From NCBI GenBank assembly GCA_021817145.1, contig JAKAVV010000006.1, positions 1 to 64,000 on the forward strand: a DNA stretch of 64,000 nt, read 5' to 3'. Both the position numbers and the translations under genes were made by a program. Below the pieces are notes generated by a model, which was given only the letters and a program-made list of their open reading frames with translations, was not told the DNA's origin and ran no database searches. The stretch comes from a bacterium (GTDB lineage: Bacteria > Vulcanimicrobiota > JABDET01). This document shows positions 43,801-52,990 of the stretch, in pieces (positions within the stretch are counted from its first letter, which is position 1; the number at the start of each line of letters is the position of its first letter).

Positions 43801-44165
43801 AAAGTATTTTAATCGTGGATGACGCGCTTTTTCAGAGGCATCTGGTTAAAGAGATTTTGCAGGATCAGGGGTTTGAGTTAAGGGAAGCTGCCAGTGGTGA
43901 AGAGGCTCTTGAGAAATTAAAGATTTCAGAAACAGATCTGGTGCTGCTGGATATTACTCTGCCAGGGAAAAATGGGTTAGAGACTCTGGAAGAGATCCGT
44001 AGAACACATCCCTTTGTTAAAGTGATTATGGTGACAGCTCAAGCTCAGAAAGGGATTATGCTTCAGGCTGTCAAATTGGGGGCTGAAGATTATTTGATCA
44101 AACCCATTAAGCCTGATAGACTCATTCAAACGGTTCGAAAGGTATTAGAACTAAAGGAGAATTGA
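43797..44165 (+). CDS. cheY: Chemotaxis response regulator CheY
   Basis: A 122-residue single-domain receiver with Asp8/Asp9, phospho-acceptor Asp52 (LVLLDITLPGKNG), MVTAQ and YLIKPIKP. Its ATG overlaps the cheA stop by four bases and the next gene follows directly, so it is the CheY of this operon rather than a transcription regulator. Confidence 0.93.
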   Translation: MKSILIVDDALFQRHLVKEILQDQGFELREAASGEEALEKLKISETDLVLLDITLPGKNGLETLEEIRRTHPFVKVIMVTAQAQKGIMLQAVKLGAEDYLIKPIKPDRLIQTVRKVLELKEN

Positions 44166-44804
44166 ATGCCGGGATCTTCCCGTTTTGAAGAAATACAAGA
44201 AAAAGTTTGGAAAGCGATTGTAAAAAAGGGGAGTGAAGACACCTCTCAAGCCCTGCAGAGCCTTTTAAACAAGCCGATTCAAATGACAAGCGCGATAATG
44301 GGTTTTCTTCCTATTTCTAAAATTCTTTTTTTAACAGGAGAACCGGATCGTGTGGTTACCTGCGCCAGACTCGTTTTTTCAGGGGATATAGAAGGGCATA
44401 TGTTTTTGATTCTGCCTTTAAAAAGTTGGGAGGAGTGCAAAAATCTCCTGCTGAAAGGGATTGAACAACCTGCTCCAGAATTGGAAATTTCCGCTTTTGC
44501 TGAAATGGCTAATATTGCCTGTTCTTTTTTTGTTTCAACCCTTGCCAATATGACAGGACTGACGATTCATTTTACTCCCCCTGAAGTATTAACTGAAATG
44601 GCTGCAGCGGTTTTCGAAGAGACTTTAATTCAGTTAAGTTCTGAAACCCAAGAATTATTAACCATTGAAACGACTTTTTTCAGTCAGGATTCAGAGATTA
44701 AGGGATTTTTTTTCTTTATTCCTTTCCCTTCCTCGATTAAAGTGATGACCCAGAGATTTCTTCAAACCACTCCTTCTTCGGGATTGAATTGGAGGGCAGA
44801 ATGA
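44166..44804 (+). CDS. CheC/CheX-family phosphatase-like protein
   Basis: A 212-residue protein of the CheC/CheX/FliY fold. It contains the duplicated alpha-beta core, with one helix EISAFAEMANIACSFFVSTLANMTG matching the CheC active-site pattern (Glu-x3-Asn). The first half (ALQSLLNKPIQM) keeps a degenerate version. CheC enzymes dephosphorylate CheY-P and bind CheD, which is encoded just downstream, supporting a CheC-CheD pair. Confidence 0.85.
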   Translation: MPGSSRFEEIQEKVWKAIVKKGSEDTSQALQSLLNKPIQMTSAIMGFLPISKILFLTGEPDRVVTCARLVFSGDIEGHMFLILPLKSWEECKNLLLKGIEQPAPELEISAFAEMANIACSFFVSTLANMTGLTIHFTPPEVLTEMAAAVFEETLIQLSSETQELLTIETTFFSQDSEIKGFFFFIPFPSSIKVMTQRFLQTTPSSGLNWRAE

Positions 44805-44833
44805 CCCCCTTCCTCTTTGAACAAGTATAATGA

Positions 44834-45319
44834 ATGATGGAAAAGATTGTGTATGTGGGATTTGGCGAGTATAAGATTTCTGAGGATCCTGAAGAGGTTT
44901 TAACTGCTTTAGGATTAGGGTCTTGTGTTGCGGTAACTTTGTGGTGTCCGTCAAAAAAGATCGGAGGAATGGTTCATGTCGTGCTCCCTTTCAGCGATGG
45001 ACATACTCCTTCTATTTTAGGGAAATACGCAGATACTGGAATTCCTGTTCTTCTGGATGAAATGATAAGAATGGGAGCCCGAAAAAGCGAAATGATCGTA
45101 AAATTGGCAGGAGGAGCTGAGATTTTACGACAGAATTATCCACTTCCAAAACTTGCGATTGGTGAAAAAAATTCAGCGGCATGTGAAGAGGTTTTGCAAA
45201 AATTGAGATTGACGATTGCTGCAAAAGATATAGGAGGTCTTCGAAGCAGACAGGTTAAGTTTTTGGTGAAGACAGGAGAAGTCATGGTTAAAACGATGAG
45301 CGGCATTTTTTCATTATGA
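44834..45319 (+). CDS. cheD: Chemoreceptor glutamine deamidase CheD
   Basis: Deamidates receptor Gln residues and partners with CheC. The 161-residue protein has the catalytic Cys31 in LGLGSCVAVTLW and His48 in GGMVHVVLPFSDG, plus the later VKLAGGAEIL. Start codons at 44834 and 44837 are adjacent and cannot be separated. It overlaps cheB by four bases. Confidence 0.94.
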   Translation: MMEKIVYVGFGEYKISEDPEEVLTALGLGSCVAVTLWCPSKKIGGMVHVVLPFSDGHTPSILGKYADTGIPVLLDEMIRMGARKSEMIVKLAGGAEILRQNYPLPKLAIGEKNSAACEEVLQKLRLTIAAKDIGGLRSRQVKFLVKTGEVMVKTMSGIFSL

Positions 45320-46347
45320 CTCCTGTTCGCGTTTTAATCGTAGATGATTCCGCTTTTATGCGGATGCAGTTCCGCTCTTTTTTAGAAGGGGATAATCGCT
45401 TCCAGATTCTTGGAGAGGCTCGAGATGGGGAAGAAGCTTTAAAAATGGCTCAGGAATTGAAGCCTGACGTGATAACTCTGGATTTAGAGCTGCCGAAAAA
45501 AAACGGAATTGAAGTTTTGAGGCAGATCATGCAAACCCGCCCTGTTCCAATTTTGATCGTTTCGTCTCATGCAAAAGAAAACGCGCAGATTACTCTGGAT
45601 GCCCTTCAATTGGGAGCCGTTGATTTTATCACAAAACCTGCTGCCACTCAGATGAATGAGATGAGGGAGATTTTTCCTGTGAAACTCCTGCAGGCTGCTC
45701 AAGCAAAAATATGGAGGTTATCGAGTTTAATTAAGCTTCCCCCTCCTCCATCTAAATTTCATTTCCCGCTCAAATCCTCCAGACTGGTTGTTATTGGAGC
45801 CTCTATTGGAGGTCCTCAAGCCCTTCGGTATTTGATCCCTCAGCTTCCTTCCGACTTTCCCGCCCCGATTTTAGTGGTTCAGCATTTACCCAAAGGGTAT
45901 TCTTCAAAATTTATTGAAGGGCTGGCAAAAGAATCGAAAATTCTTGTTAAAGAAGCGGCTCCTTTTATGAGCCTTCAGAGTGGAACCGCGTACATCGCCC
46001 CTGGCGGAAAACATTTGGCAGTGAATTCTCAAAGAAAATTGATATTAACAGAAGACCCTCCTGTTAATAGTGTTAGACCTTCTGTGGATGTCACTCTGGT
46101 TTCTTCCTCCAGGATTTTTAAAAAGGATTTAATCGCCATTATTTTGACTGGGATGGGAAAAGACGGGACAAAAGGGGCGATTGAGGTTAAAATGGCAGGA
46201 GGGATCGTGATTGCGGAATCAGAAGCTTCTTGCGTGGTTTATGGAATGAGCAAAAGCGTTATTGAAGCAGGAGCTTGCGATATCGCTCTTCCTCTGGAAA
46301 AGATCTCTGGTTTTGTTATGGAGAAACTTGCTTGTCAGACCGATTGA
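45316..46347 (+). CDS. cheB: Protein-glutamate methylesterase CheB
   Basis: Removes methyl groups from receptors. The 343-residue protein combines a receiver (Asp10/Asp11, phospho-Asp56) with the methylesterase domain carrying Ser163 (VIGASIGGPQAL), His190 (VVQHLPKGYSSKF) and Asp283 (LTGMGKDGTKG). It follows cheD with a four-base overlap, completing CheC/CheD/CheB adaptation. Confidence 0.96.
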   Translation: MTPVRVLIVDDSAFMRMQFRSFLEGDNRFQILGEARDGEEALKMAQELKPDVITLDLELPKKNGIEVLRQIMQTRPVPILIVSSHAKENAQITLDALQLGAVDFITKPAATQMNEMREIFPVKLLQAAQAKIWRLSSLIKLPPPPSKFHFPLKSSRLVVIGASIGGPQALRYLIPQLPSDFPAPILVVQHLPKGYSSKFIEGLAKESKILVKEAAPFMSLQSGTAYIAPGGKHLAVNSQRKLILTEDPPVNSVRPSVDVTLVSSSRIFKKDLIAIILTGMGKDGTKGAIEVKMAGGIVIAESEASCVVYGMSKSVIEAGACDIALPLEKISGFVMEKLACQTD

Positions 46348-47171
46348 AAGATGATCTTTCTTCTGTTGAACTAGAAGTGATCCGAAAAGGGCTTTTGTCT
46401 GCCACTGGTTTTGATATCGGCAACTATAAACCAGGACAAATGCTTCGCCTGCTTTCAACCATTATGGCAAGGGCTGGCGCTGAAACATTTCAAGAATATT
46501 TAGCTCTTCTAAAAAGAGAGCCTCAGCGAATTGAGGATTTTAAGCATTTCATTACAATTAATGTTTCTGAGTTTTTTAGAGATAAATCTTTGTTCGATTA
46601 TTTGGATCGATCCATTTTCCCTCCACTCCTAGAGAAGTTTAAATCTCTAAAGATTTGGAGCGCGGGGTGCGCCAGTGGTGAAGAACCATATTCAGTCTCT
46701 ATTCTTCTGGAAGAAAGATTAAGACAGAAATTTTTCGATTACGAGATTTTAGCGACAGACATTGATGATGAGGCTTTAGAAAAGGGGAAAATTGGAGTTT
46801 TTCCCGCAAAAGCGTTAAAAAACGTCTCTCCTGTGTTGAAGGAGTCTTATTTTGATGTGATCGAGGCTCCTCGCCGTGAACAAGGGCAGAGCGAGTTTAA
46901 AGTTCAAGAAAAGTTAAAAAAAAGAATTACATTTCAAAAACAGGATCTGCTGCTCCCTTTAGAAACTCAGAAATTTCATCTGGTTTTATGCAGAAATGTC
47001 GTCATTTATTTTACGGAAGCAGCAAAAAACCAGATGTATTCCAATCTGGCTCAAACCCTTCTGCCAGGAGGAGTTTTGTTTACAGGAGCAACTGAAAATC
47101 TCTTAAATTACAGGGATTTCGGATTTGAGAAATTGGAGACATACTTTTACCGAAAACCCTTTCTCAAGTGA
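46344..47171 (+). CDS. cheR: Chemotaxis protein methyltransferase CheR
   Basis: SAM-dependent receptor methyltransferase. I choose TTG at 46344, which overlaps the cheB stop (TTGA); the frame is open to 46275 but lies inside cheB. The 275-residue product has the N-terminal helical domain, TINVSEFFRDKSLFDYL, IWSAGCASGEEPYSVSILL (SAM site) and DLVLCRNV-like LVLCRNVVIYFTE. Its last 69 bases overlap the end of mfd on the opposite strand. Confidence 0.92.
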   Translation: MKDDLSSVELEVIRKGLLSATGFDIGNYKPGQMLRLLSTIMARAGAETFQEYLALLKREPQRIEDFKHFITINVSEFFRDKSLFDYLDRSIFPPLLEKFKSLKIWSAGCASGEEPYSVSILLEERLRQKFFDYEILATDIDDEALEKGKIGVFPAKALKNVSPVLKESYFDVIEAPRREQGQSEFKVQEKLKKRITFQKQDLLLPLETQKFHLVLCRNVVIYFTEAAKNQMYSNLAQTLLPGGVLFTGATENLLNYRDFGFEKLETYFYRKPFLK

Positions 47172-50153
47172 GATTTCCCGCGGCTTTTTCTGCTGCCTTC
47201 CATCCCAAAATTGAATGTAAAGCTCAGAATTTTTGAGATAGATCTCTTTAATGTGGCGCTCAATACACATCAATTTGAGTTCCATTAAATCTAAAAGATT
47301 TAATACTTCTTTTGGGGGATCTCCAAATCGGTCTAATAGTTCATCCAATATCTCGGCAATTTCTGCGGCTGTTCTGCAAGATGCCAGTCTTTTATAAAAA
47401 TCCAATTTGACGCTTCGAGACGGGATATACTCTGAAGGAATAAAGGCTTGAACCGGCAGATCCATTCGTATTTTTGGGATTTCAGGGGGTATTTCCTCTC
47501 CTTTCAGTTTTTTGATCTCTTCTGAAAGAATTTGATAATAGAGATGATAACCAACTTTTGCGATTTGTCCATGCTGCTTTAAGCCCAGTAAATGTCCTGC
47601 TCCTCGAATTTCTAGATCTCTCACTGCAATTTGATAACCTGAACCCAGTTGGGTAAACTCCTGGATGGTGTTCAATCTTTTTTCTGCTGTTTGAGAAATG
47701 CTTTTATTCTCAGGGACAAGAAAATAAGCGTAAGCTTGTTTATCAGCCCTTCCTATCCTTCCTCTCAATTGGTATAATTGACCTAGTCCAAAGCGGTGAG
47801 CATCCTCGACAATTAAAGTATTGACCCTTGGGATATCCAGCCCATTTTCAATAATTGTTGTGCATAATAAGAGGTCATAAAATCCTTTCATAAATTTCCA
47901 CATCCGCTCTTCTAAATCATCAGAGTTCATTTTTCCGTGCACAACAAGGATTTTAAGTTCAGGGATAAGAGATTCTAACTCTTTTTTTTTCTCGGGGATT
48001 TTTTCGATTCGATTGCAGAGATAATAAATTTGCCCTTCTCTTAAAAGTTCTTGACGGACCGCTTCCTTGATTAAAGCTGCATTTTTTTCGACGACATAAG
48101 TTTTGATTGGAAGTCTTTCTTTAGGAGGAGTGTCAATCACACTGATATTTCTGATTCCGGTTAAAGAGAGATAAAGTGTTCTTGGAATAGGGGTCGCTGA
48201 AAGAGTTAAGACATCAATGTTTTCTTTTATTTTTTTTAGAGCTTCTTTATGCTTGACCCCAAATCTCTGTTCTTCATCAATAATTAAAAGACCAAGATTG
48301 TTAAAATGGACGTCTTTCTGGAGCAAACGGTGTGTGCCAATAATAATATCGATCTCCCCTGTGAATAGTTTCAGGAGAATTTCTGTCTGCTCTTTTTTTG
48401 TTTTAAATCGAGAAAGTAAATCTATTTTAATGGGGAATGCGGCTAATCTTTCAGAAAAAGTTTCGAAATGCTGCTGAGCTAAAATGGTTGTAGGAACTAA
48501 AACAGCAACTTGTTTTCCATCAGTGGCTGCCTTAAAAGAGGCTCTTAAAGCAACTTCTGTTTTCCCATATCCCACATCTCCTAAAACAAGCCTTTCCATA
48601 GGGGCTGGTTTTTCCATGTCTTTTTTGGTTTCCAATATTGCTTTTTCTTGATCCGGGGTTGTTTCAAAAGGGAATGCTTCTTCTAACTCTGTCTGCCAGG
48701 GGGAATCAGGTGAAAACGGGTGTCCTTGAATTTGAGATCTGGATGCATAGAGATCTACAATCTCTTTGGCAATTTCTTCCGCGTCTTTTTGCGTTTTGGC
48801 TTTTGTGTTTTTCCAATCTCTTCCTCCTAATTTGGATAAAGCTGGGATTCTTTCTTCTGGACCAGCGTATCGCTCCACCAGGTTCATTTCTTCTAGAGGA
48901 ACATAAAGTTTGTCATTTCCTTTAAACTCAAGTTTTAGATAATCTTGCCTGCTTCCTTGAACTTCCAGAGGGACAAGCCCTTCAAATCGAGCGATCCCAT
49001 GGCTGGAATGAACCACCAGTTCACCTTCTTTCAAATCTTCCAGGATAAGGGGTTTAGAAGGGTAGTTCGTTTTTAATTTTTGGATAACTCGCCCAAACAG
49101 TTCATAATCCGTATAAACCCTGAGGATTCCAGGGATTGAAAAGCCCTGACTTAAAGGGGAGGGGAAGAGTTCAATGTTAAACAATTGGTACTCTTTTAAG
49201 AGCTCCTTCAATCGTGAAAACTGTCGGGTAAAAATGTAAATTTTCTCTTTTTTTGAAACCTCTTCTGCTGCTTTTAAAAAATCTCGGAAGCGGTGGGTGA
49301 AAGTTTCTACGGGTTTAAAGGGCCATTCCAGAGCTTTACTCTGGGGAACAGAAGTTAACGTTAAGAGGGTTTTAAAATTGCTTTTATTTAACTTGGGAGC
49401 TGCATCAGGATAAAGGCTTTGAGACTTATCTTCATTGATAATGAAGATTATTTTTTCTGTGAGGTAATCAAAAAGGGTGCCCTGAGTTTCATGAAGTGTT
49501 TCAGTCGGGAAAATTTCAAGAGAAGGGATTTTTTTGATTGATCTTTGAGTTGAAGTGTCGAAAACTCGAATGGTATCAATTTCTTCTCCATACCATTCCA
49601 GACGATAAGGATGATCGCTGAAAACAGGGAAAAAATCGAGAATCCCCCCTCGCACCGAGAATTGGTTTTTATCCACAACCAGTTCAGTTCTGACATATCC
49701 CCAGTGGGTTAAACGATCTGCCAGAGCAGCCAGTGGAAATTTGGCTCCAGGTTTTAAAAGTAATTGTTCGCGCAGTATCTGTTCAGGAGTATAGGTTGGG
49801 GAGAGAACTGCTTCTGGAGTGGAGAAAATAAAAAGAGGCTTCTTTTTAAGCAGTTCTTGGCAGATCATCACCCTTTCCCCGCTGGATTCAATATCTTGTG
49901 GAAGAAGGGGATTTTGGCGAGGAAAAAATCTTGCGGTTGAAATGAACAGACTGCAGTCTGAAAATACGGTTTTCATTTTTTCTTCAGAGTATCCGATGTA
50001 GATCAGGGTGGATTTTAAGTTTTCATATAAACAGGCTAATAAAGCTCCTAACCCAACAGTTCCAGTTTGATGAAGCTGGATAGAGGAGCCTGGCTGGGAC
50101 AAAGAGAGGATCAGGTTTTGTATGGTTTTGTCTTTTTTCAGCTCTTCCAGCAT
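47103..50153 (-). CDS. mfd: Transcription-repair coupling factor
   Basis: ATP-dependent translocase that removes stalled RNA polymerase and recruits UvrA. The 1016-residue protein is shorter than E. coli Mfd (1148), mostly through a compact N-terminal UvrB-like module. It contains the RNA polymerase-interaction Tudor-like domain (KEGELVVHSSHGIARF, YVPLEEMNLVERY), helicase motifs (LGDVGYGKTEVALRASF; DEEQRFGVKHKEALK; SATPIPRTLYLSL; LYQLRGRIGRADKQAYAY) and a C-terminal TRCF domain. It converges on cheR with 69 bases of overlap. Confidence 0.97.
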   Translation of the reverse strand: MLEELKKDKTIQNLILSLSQPGSSIQLHQTGTVGLGALLACLYENLKSTLIYIGYSEEKMKTVFSDCSLFISTARFFPRQNPLLPQDIESSGERVMICQELLKKKPLFIFSTPEAVLSPTYTPEQILREQLLLKPGAKFPLAALADRLTHWGYVRTELVVDKNQFSVRGGILDFFPVFSDHPYRLEWYGEEIDTIRVFDTSTQRSIKKIPSLEIFPTETLHETQGTLFDYLTEKIIFIINEDKSQSLYPDAAPKLNKSNFKTLLTLTSVPQSKALEWPFKPVETFTHRFRDFLKAAEEVSKKEKIYIFTRQFSRLKELLKEYQLFNIELFPSPLSQGFSIPGILRVYTDYELFGRVIQKLKTNYPSKPLILEDLKEGELVVHSSHGIARFEGLVPLEVQGSRQDYLKLEFKGNDKLYVPLEEMNLVERYAGPEERIPALSKLGGRDWKNTKAKTQKDAEEIAKEIVDLYASRSQIQGHPFSPDSPWQTELEEAFPFETTPDQEKAILETKKDMEKPAPMERLVLGDVGYGKTEVALRASFKAATDGKQVAVLVPTTILAQQHFETFSERLAAFPIKIDLLSRFKTKKEQTEILLKLFTGEIDIIIGTHRLLQKDVHFNNLGLLIIDEEQRFGVKHKEALKKIKENIDVLTLSATPIPRTLYLSLTGIRNISVIDTPPKERLPIKTYVVEKNAALIKEAVRQELLREGQIYYLCNRIEKIPEKKKELESLIPELKILVVHGKMNSDDLEERMWKFMKGFYDLLLCTTIIENGLDIPRVNTLIVEDAHRFGLGQLYQLRGRIGRADKQAYAYFLVPENKSISQTAEKRLNTIQEFTQLGSGYQIAVRDLEIRGAGHLLGLKQHGQIAKVGYHLYYQILSEEIKKLKGEEIPPEIPKIRMDLPVQAFIPSEYIPSRSVKLDFYKRLASCRTAAEIAEILDELLDRFGDPPKEVLNLLDLMELKLMCIERHIKEIYLKNSELYIQFWDGRQQKKPREISLEKGFSVKVCLQFLKSEIPVI

Positions 50154-50809
50154 GAAATTTTTTCAGGGAAATCTGTGATCAATCCATTGACTCCTAATGA
50201 AGTCAATCGTTTCCCCTCTTCCTGGTCATTGACAACCCAGGTATGCACCTGTCTCCCGTTTTCTTTGAATTTTTTTAAATTTTCCTCATCAATGAGTTTT
50301 GACTCAGGAAGAACCAGGCTGCAGGATTTTGGTGTTCGCGCAAATCGAGGAAAGGTTAAAAAAAGGAACCCTGTTTTTATATTGGGATTTAAACGATAAC
50401 ATTGGGTTAAAACATCGACATAAAAACTAATGATGAAAACCTGATCCTGCATCTGATATTGGGTAATCAGTTGAATCAGCTTTTCTTCAAACCCTGCCTC
50501 TTTAACTTCTAAATGCAAGAGGATTTTATTTTTTGCCATAGACAGAAGATCACTTAGAAAAGGAAGGGCTTCTCCATTTTTAAGTTTTATATTTTTTATT
50601 TCGTGAGAAGAATAATCCGATAAATTACCTTTGGCATGAGTGGTCCGATCCAGAGATTCATCATGAAGAATCACGATTTCCCCATCTTTCGTTTTTCTTA
50701 AATCAACTTCGATTGAATCCACCTTCAATCGAATGGCTCTTTCGAAGGAGGAGATGGAATTTTCAAAAGACTCCCCTTTCCCTCCTCTGTGAGCAACAAT
50801 AAGGGACAT
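50138..50809 (-). CDS. ugpQ: Glycerophosphodiester phosphodiesterase
   Basis: Hydrolyses glycerophosphodiesters to glycerol-3-phosphate and alcohol. The 223-residue, signal-less protein has the family start VAHRGGKGESFENSISSFERAI, SIEVDLRKTKDGEIVILHDESLDRTT (catalytic Glu-Asp and His) and a C-terminal HTWVVNDQEEGKRL. The cytoplasmic form is the UgpQ type. It overlaps the mfd start by 16 bases and begins directly after hemB. Confidence 0.93.
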   Translation of the reverse strand: MSLIVAHRGGKGESFENSISSFERAIRLKVDSIEVDLRKTKDGEIVILHDESLDRTTHAKGNLSDYSSHEIKNIKLKNGEALPFLSDLLSMAKNKILLHLEVKEAGFEEKLIQLITQYQMQDQVFIISFYVDVLTQCYRLNPNIKTGFLFLTFPRFARTPKSCSLVLPESKLIDEENLKKFKENGRQVHTWVVNDQEEGKRLTSLGVNGLITDFPEKISCWKS

Positions 50810-51787
50810 TTACCCTTCTTTCAGCCAGAGTGCCGCTTTTTTTGCATGATAAGAAATGATCAGGTCTGCTCCAGCTCTTTTAAATCCAGTTAAAATCTCC
50901 ATCACCACTCGCTTTTCATCAATCCATCCTTTTTGAGCAGCTGCTTTGACCATGGCGTATTCCCCGCTGACATTATAGCAGGCTAAAGGAAGATTGAATT
51001 TTTCTTTTATTTTGTGAATCACATCCATGTATGCCAGAGCTGGTTTAACCATTAAAATATCTGCCCCTTCTTCAGTATCCAGATGCGATTCCAGCACTGC
51101 TTCTCTGCTGTTTGCAGGATTCATCTGATACCCTTTCCTATCTCCAAATTGGGGAGAAGATTCTGCTGCTTCTCGAAAAGGTCCGTAAAAAGCAGATGCG
51201 TATTTTACACTGTAAGCCATGATCGGAAGGTTTTGAAATCCACGCGAATCCAGTACTTGTCTAATTTTTCCCACCCTCCCATCCATCATATCAGAAGGGG
51301 CTACCATGTCTGCTCCTGCATCAGCATGGCTGAGAGCTTCTCTTGCCAGAAGGTCTAAGGTTTTATCATTGTTGACCTGACCTTGTTCAATGATGCCGCA
51401 GTGCCCATGAGAAGTATATTCGCATAAACAAACATCTGTGATGACCAGAAGCTCGGGATTTTCTTTTTTGATGATCTTGATCCCCTGCTGCACAACCCCT
51501 TCTGGATTCCATGCTTCTGATCCCGTTTCATCCTTATAGGAGGGGATTCCAAAAAGAAGAACAGCAGGAATCTGCAGTTTTGAAATCTCCTCAATCTCTT
51601 GAGGCAGTTTGTCTAGAGAGAATTGATACTGCTCAGGCATAGAAGGGATCTCTTTTTTGATTTCTTTCCCTGAGATGATAAAAAGAGGGTAGATAAACTG
51701 TTGGATTTCAAGACGATTCTCTTTTACCATTTCTCTGAGAACAGGGTTTAACCTTAATCTTCTAGGTCTTTGAGAAGGATAATTCAT
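50810..51787 (-). CDS. hemB: Delta-aminolevulinic acid dehydratase (porphobilinogen synthase)
   Basis: Condenses two aminolevulinates to porphobilinogen. The 325-residue enzyme has the zinc-binding cysteine loop (DVCLCEYTSHGHCG), the first Schiff-base Lys in MAYSVKYASAFYGPFREA and the second in LMVKPALAYMD. It belongs to the Zn-dependent class. With hemA and hemC elsewhere in the window it belongs to one haem pathway, but it is in a separate operon. It overlaps the upstream TPR gene by four bases. Confidence 0.97.
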   Translation of the reverse strand: MNYPSQRPRRLRLNPVLREMVKENRLEIQQFIYPLFIISGKEIKKEIPSMPEQYQFSLDKLPQEIEEISKLQIPAVLLFGIPSYKDETGSEAWNPEGVVQQGIKIIKKENPELLVITDVCLCEYTSHGHCGIIEQGQVNNDKTLDLLAREALSHADAGADMVAPSDMMDGRVGKIRQVLDSRGFQNLPIMAYSVKYASAFYGPFREAAESSPQFGDRKGYQMNPANSREAVLESHLDTEEGADILMVKPALAYMDVIHKIKEKFNLPLACYNVSGEYAMVKAAAQKGWIDEKRVVMEILTGFKRAGADLIISYHAKKAALWLKEG

Positions 51788-51886
51788 GAAAGAGACCTCC
51801 TTATGCGGTCTTTTAATTTGTCTTGAAGTTCACTGGATCGCAAGTGCGCAAGAAAAGGCTCCTGCTGGACAACTTGATGGAATGCC
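51762..51886. repeat. 125-bp direct repeat, copy 1 (functional)
   Basis: This segment covers the hemB start and the 3-prime end of the TPR gene. About 124 bases at 52357-52480 match it at about 90%. This copy is the functional one, since both reading frames are intact here. Confidence 0.9.
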
Positions 51887-52272
51887 TCAACTGCTTTTAC
51901 TGCTTCATTTTGGCGAATGTAAAGCTTTCCAAGCTCGTACCAGGCTTCTATGTTTTTAGGATTTGCCTGAATAGATTTTGTGAAGTATTCCAAAGCTTTA
52001 TCTAGCTGGTTCTCCTTAAGGGAAAACTGACCCATCAGAAAATAAGCGGAGGTGGATTCAGGCTCATTTTGAATCAGCTTTTCTATAAGGTGGAACGCCT
52101 CCTCTTTTTTCTCAAGATTCCACTTTGCCTGAGCTAGATTTAAAACAGCCTCAGAGTAATTGGGGAAGATTTGAATCGCTTTTTCCAAGTGGTTTTCCGC
52201 TTTATTCCATTCTTTTCTTTCGATGGCATCTTTCCCTGGAAAATACGAAAGACGAAAAGAAAGCCATTTCAT
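51784..52272 (-). CDS. TPR-repeat protein
   Basis: A 162-residue protein made of about four tetratricopeptide repeats (WNKAENHLEKAIQIFPNYSE; AYFLMGQFSLKENQLDKALE; AWYELGKLYIRQNEAVKAVE). A hydrophobic signal is absent. TPR proteins are scaffolds; no partner is evident. Its last codons plus the hemB start are duplicated as a broken scrap at 52357-52480. Confidence 0.85.
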   Translation of the reverse strand: MKWLSFRLSYFPGKDAIERKEWNKAENHLEKAIQIFPNYSEAVLNLAQAKWNLEKKEEAFHLIEKLIQNEPESTSAYFLMGQFSLKENQLDKALEYFTKSIQANPKNIEAWYELGKLYIRQNEAVKAVEAFHQVVQQEPFLAHLRSSELQDKLKDRIRRSLS

Positions 52273-52356
52273 GATGATTCACGCAGTTTGACATCTGATT
52301 TTAACATTATCTTGTTCGTTCCTTTCGGGTTGGGCAATTTCCTGCCATTTTCAGTC

Positions 52357-52480
52357 CTAGGTCTTTGAGAGGATAATTCATGAAACAAACCTTCTTATGC
52401 GGTCTTTTCATTTGTCTTATAGTTCACTGGATCGCAAGTGCGCAAGAAAAGGCTCCTGCTGGACAACTTGATGGAATGCC
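52357..52480 (-). pseudogene. Duplicated scrap of the TPR 3-prime end and hemB start
   Basis: On the minus strand it reads FHQVVQQEPFLAHLRSSEL and then meets a stop created by a substitution, whereas the intact copy continues QDKLKDRIRR. It follows the stop of the second TPR gene (52491-52886), so an ancestral TPR gene may have been duplicated or split with this scar left between. 52273-52356 shows no feature. Confidence 0.8.
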
Positions 52481-52490
52481 AAAAAACATT

Positions 52491-52886
52491 TCATTGGGGT
52501 TCACTCATGAATGCTTTTTCAATTTCATACAAGAAAAGAGCCTGGATCCGAGGATGTTCAGCCATTCCTGTTTTTTTAAGAAGGGCTAAACCGTCCTCTG
52601 GTTTCCCTTCTCTGAATTTTAAAAGAGCCTGAAGGTTTTTCCCGAGATTATTTTCAGGATCTTTTTCGATCCCTTGTTGAAGAATTTCTTGAAGCTCTGG
52701 AATTTGATTTAAAATCAGATGAATTAAACTTGTGAAAAAGTAAGGGACTGGATGTTCTGGATTTACTCCTCTTGCTTTCTCAAAAGTTTCAAGAGAAGCT
52801 TGGTATTCGTTTTGATCCAGTTTTTTAAGCCCTTCCTGTATAAAGGGTCTGATATCTTGTTTTGGCATAATGAGACTATTTGCCAA
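52491..52886 (-). CDS. TPR-like repeat protein
   Basis: A 131-residue helical protein with three TPR-like helix pairs (LKKLDQNEYQASLETFEKAR; YFFTSLIHLILNQIPELQEI; LQALLKFREGKPEDGLALLK). No signal peptide. It is upstream of the scar at 52357 and the larger TPR gene, and is the last recognisably native gene before the composition changes near 52.95 kb. Confidence 0.75.
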   Translation of the reverse strand: MANSLIMPKQDIRPFIQEGLKKLDQNEYQASLETFEKARGVNPEHPVPYFFTSLIHLILNQIPELQEILQQGIEKDPENNLGKNLQALLKFREGKPEDGLALLKKTGMAEHPRIQALFLYEIEKAFMSEPQ

Positions 52887-52990
52887 TATTCAAAGAGATG
52901 CCTTTTATCTGGAGTAATTGTGCCGCAATTTTCTGTGGATCTGGCTGGATGTTAGGGTAGATGCAGCGATCTTCAACTTGATATTTCCAG

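Noticed and set aside
52380-52589. 69-codon plus-strand ORF with a signal-peptide-like start
   Set aside because: It is antisense to the duplicated TPR scrap; the ribosome site is weak and the homologous frame at 51786 is also just antisense. Mentioned only as a curiosity in the duplication finding.
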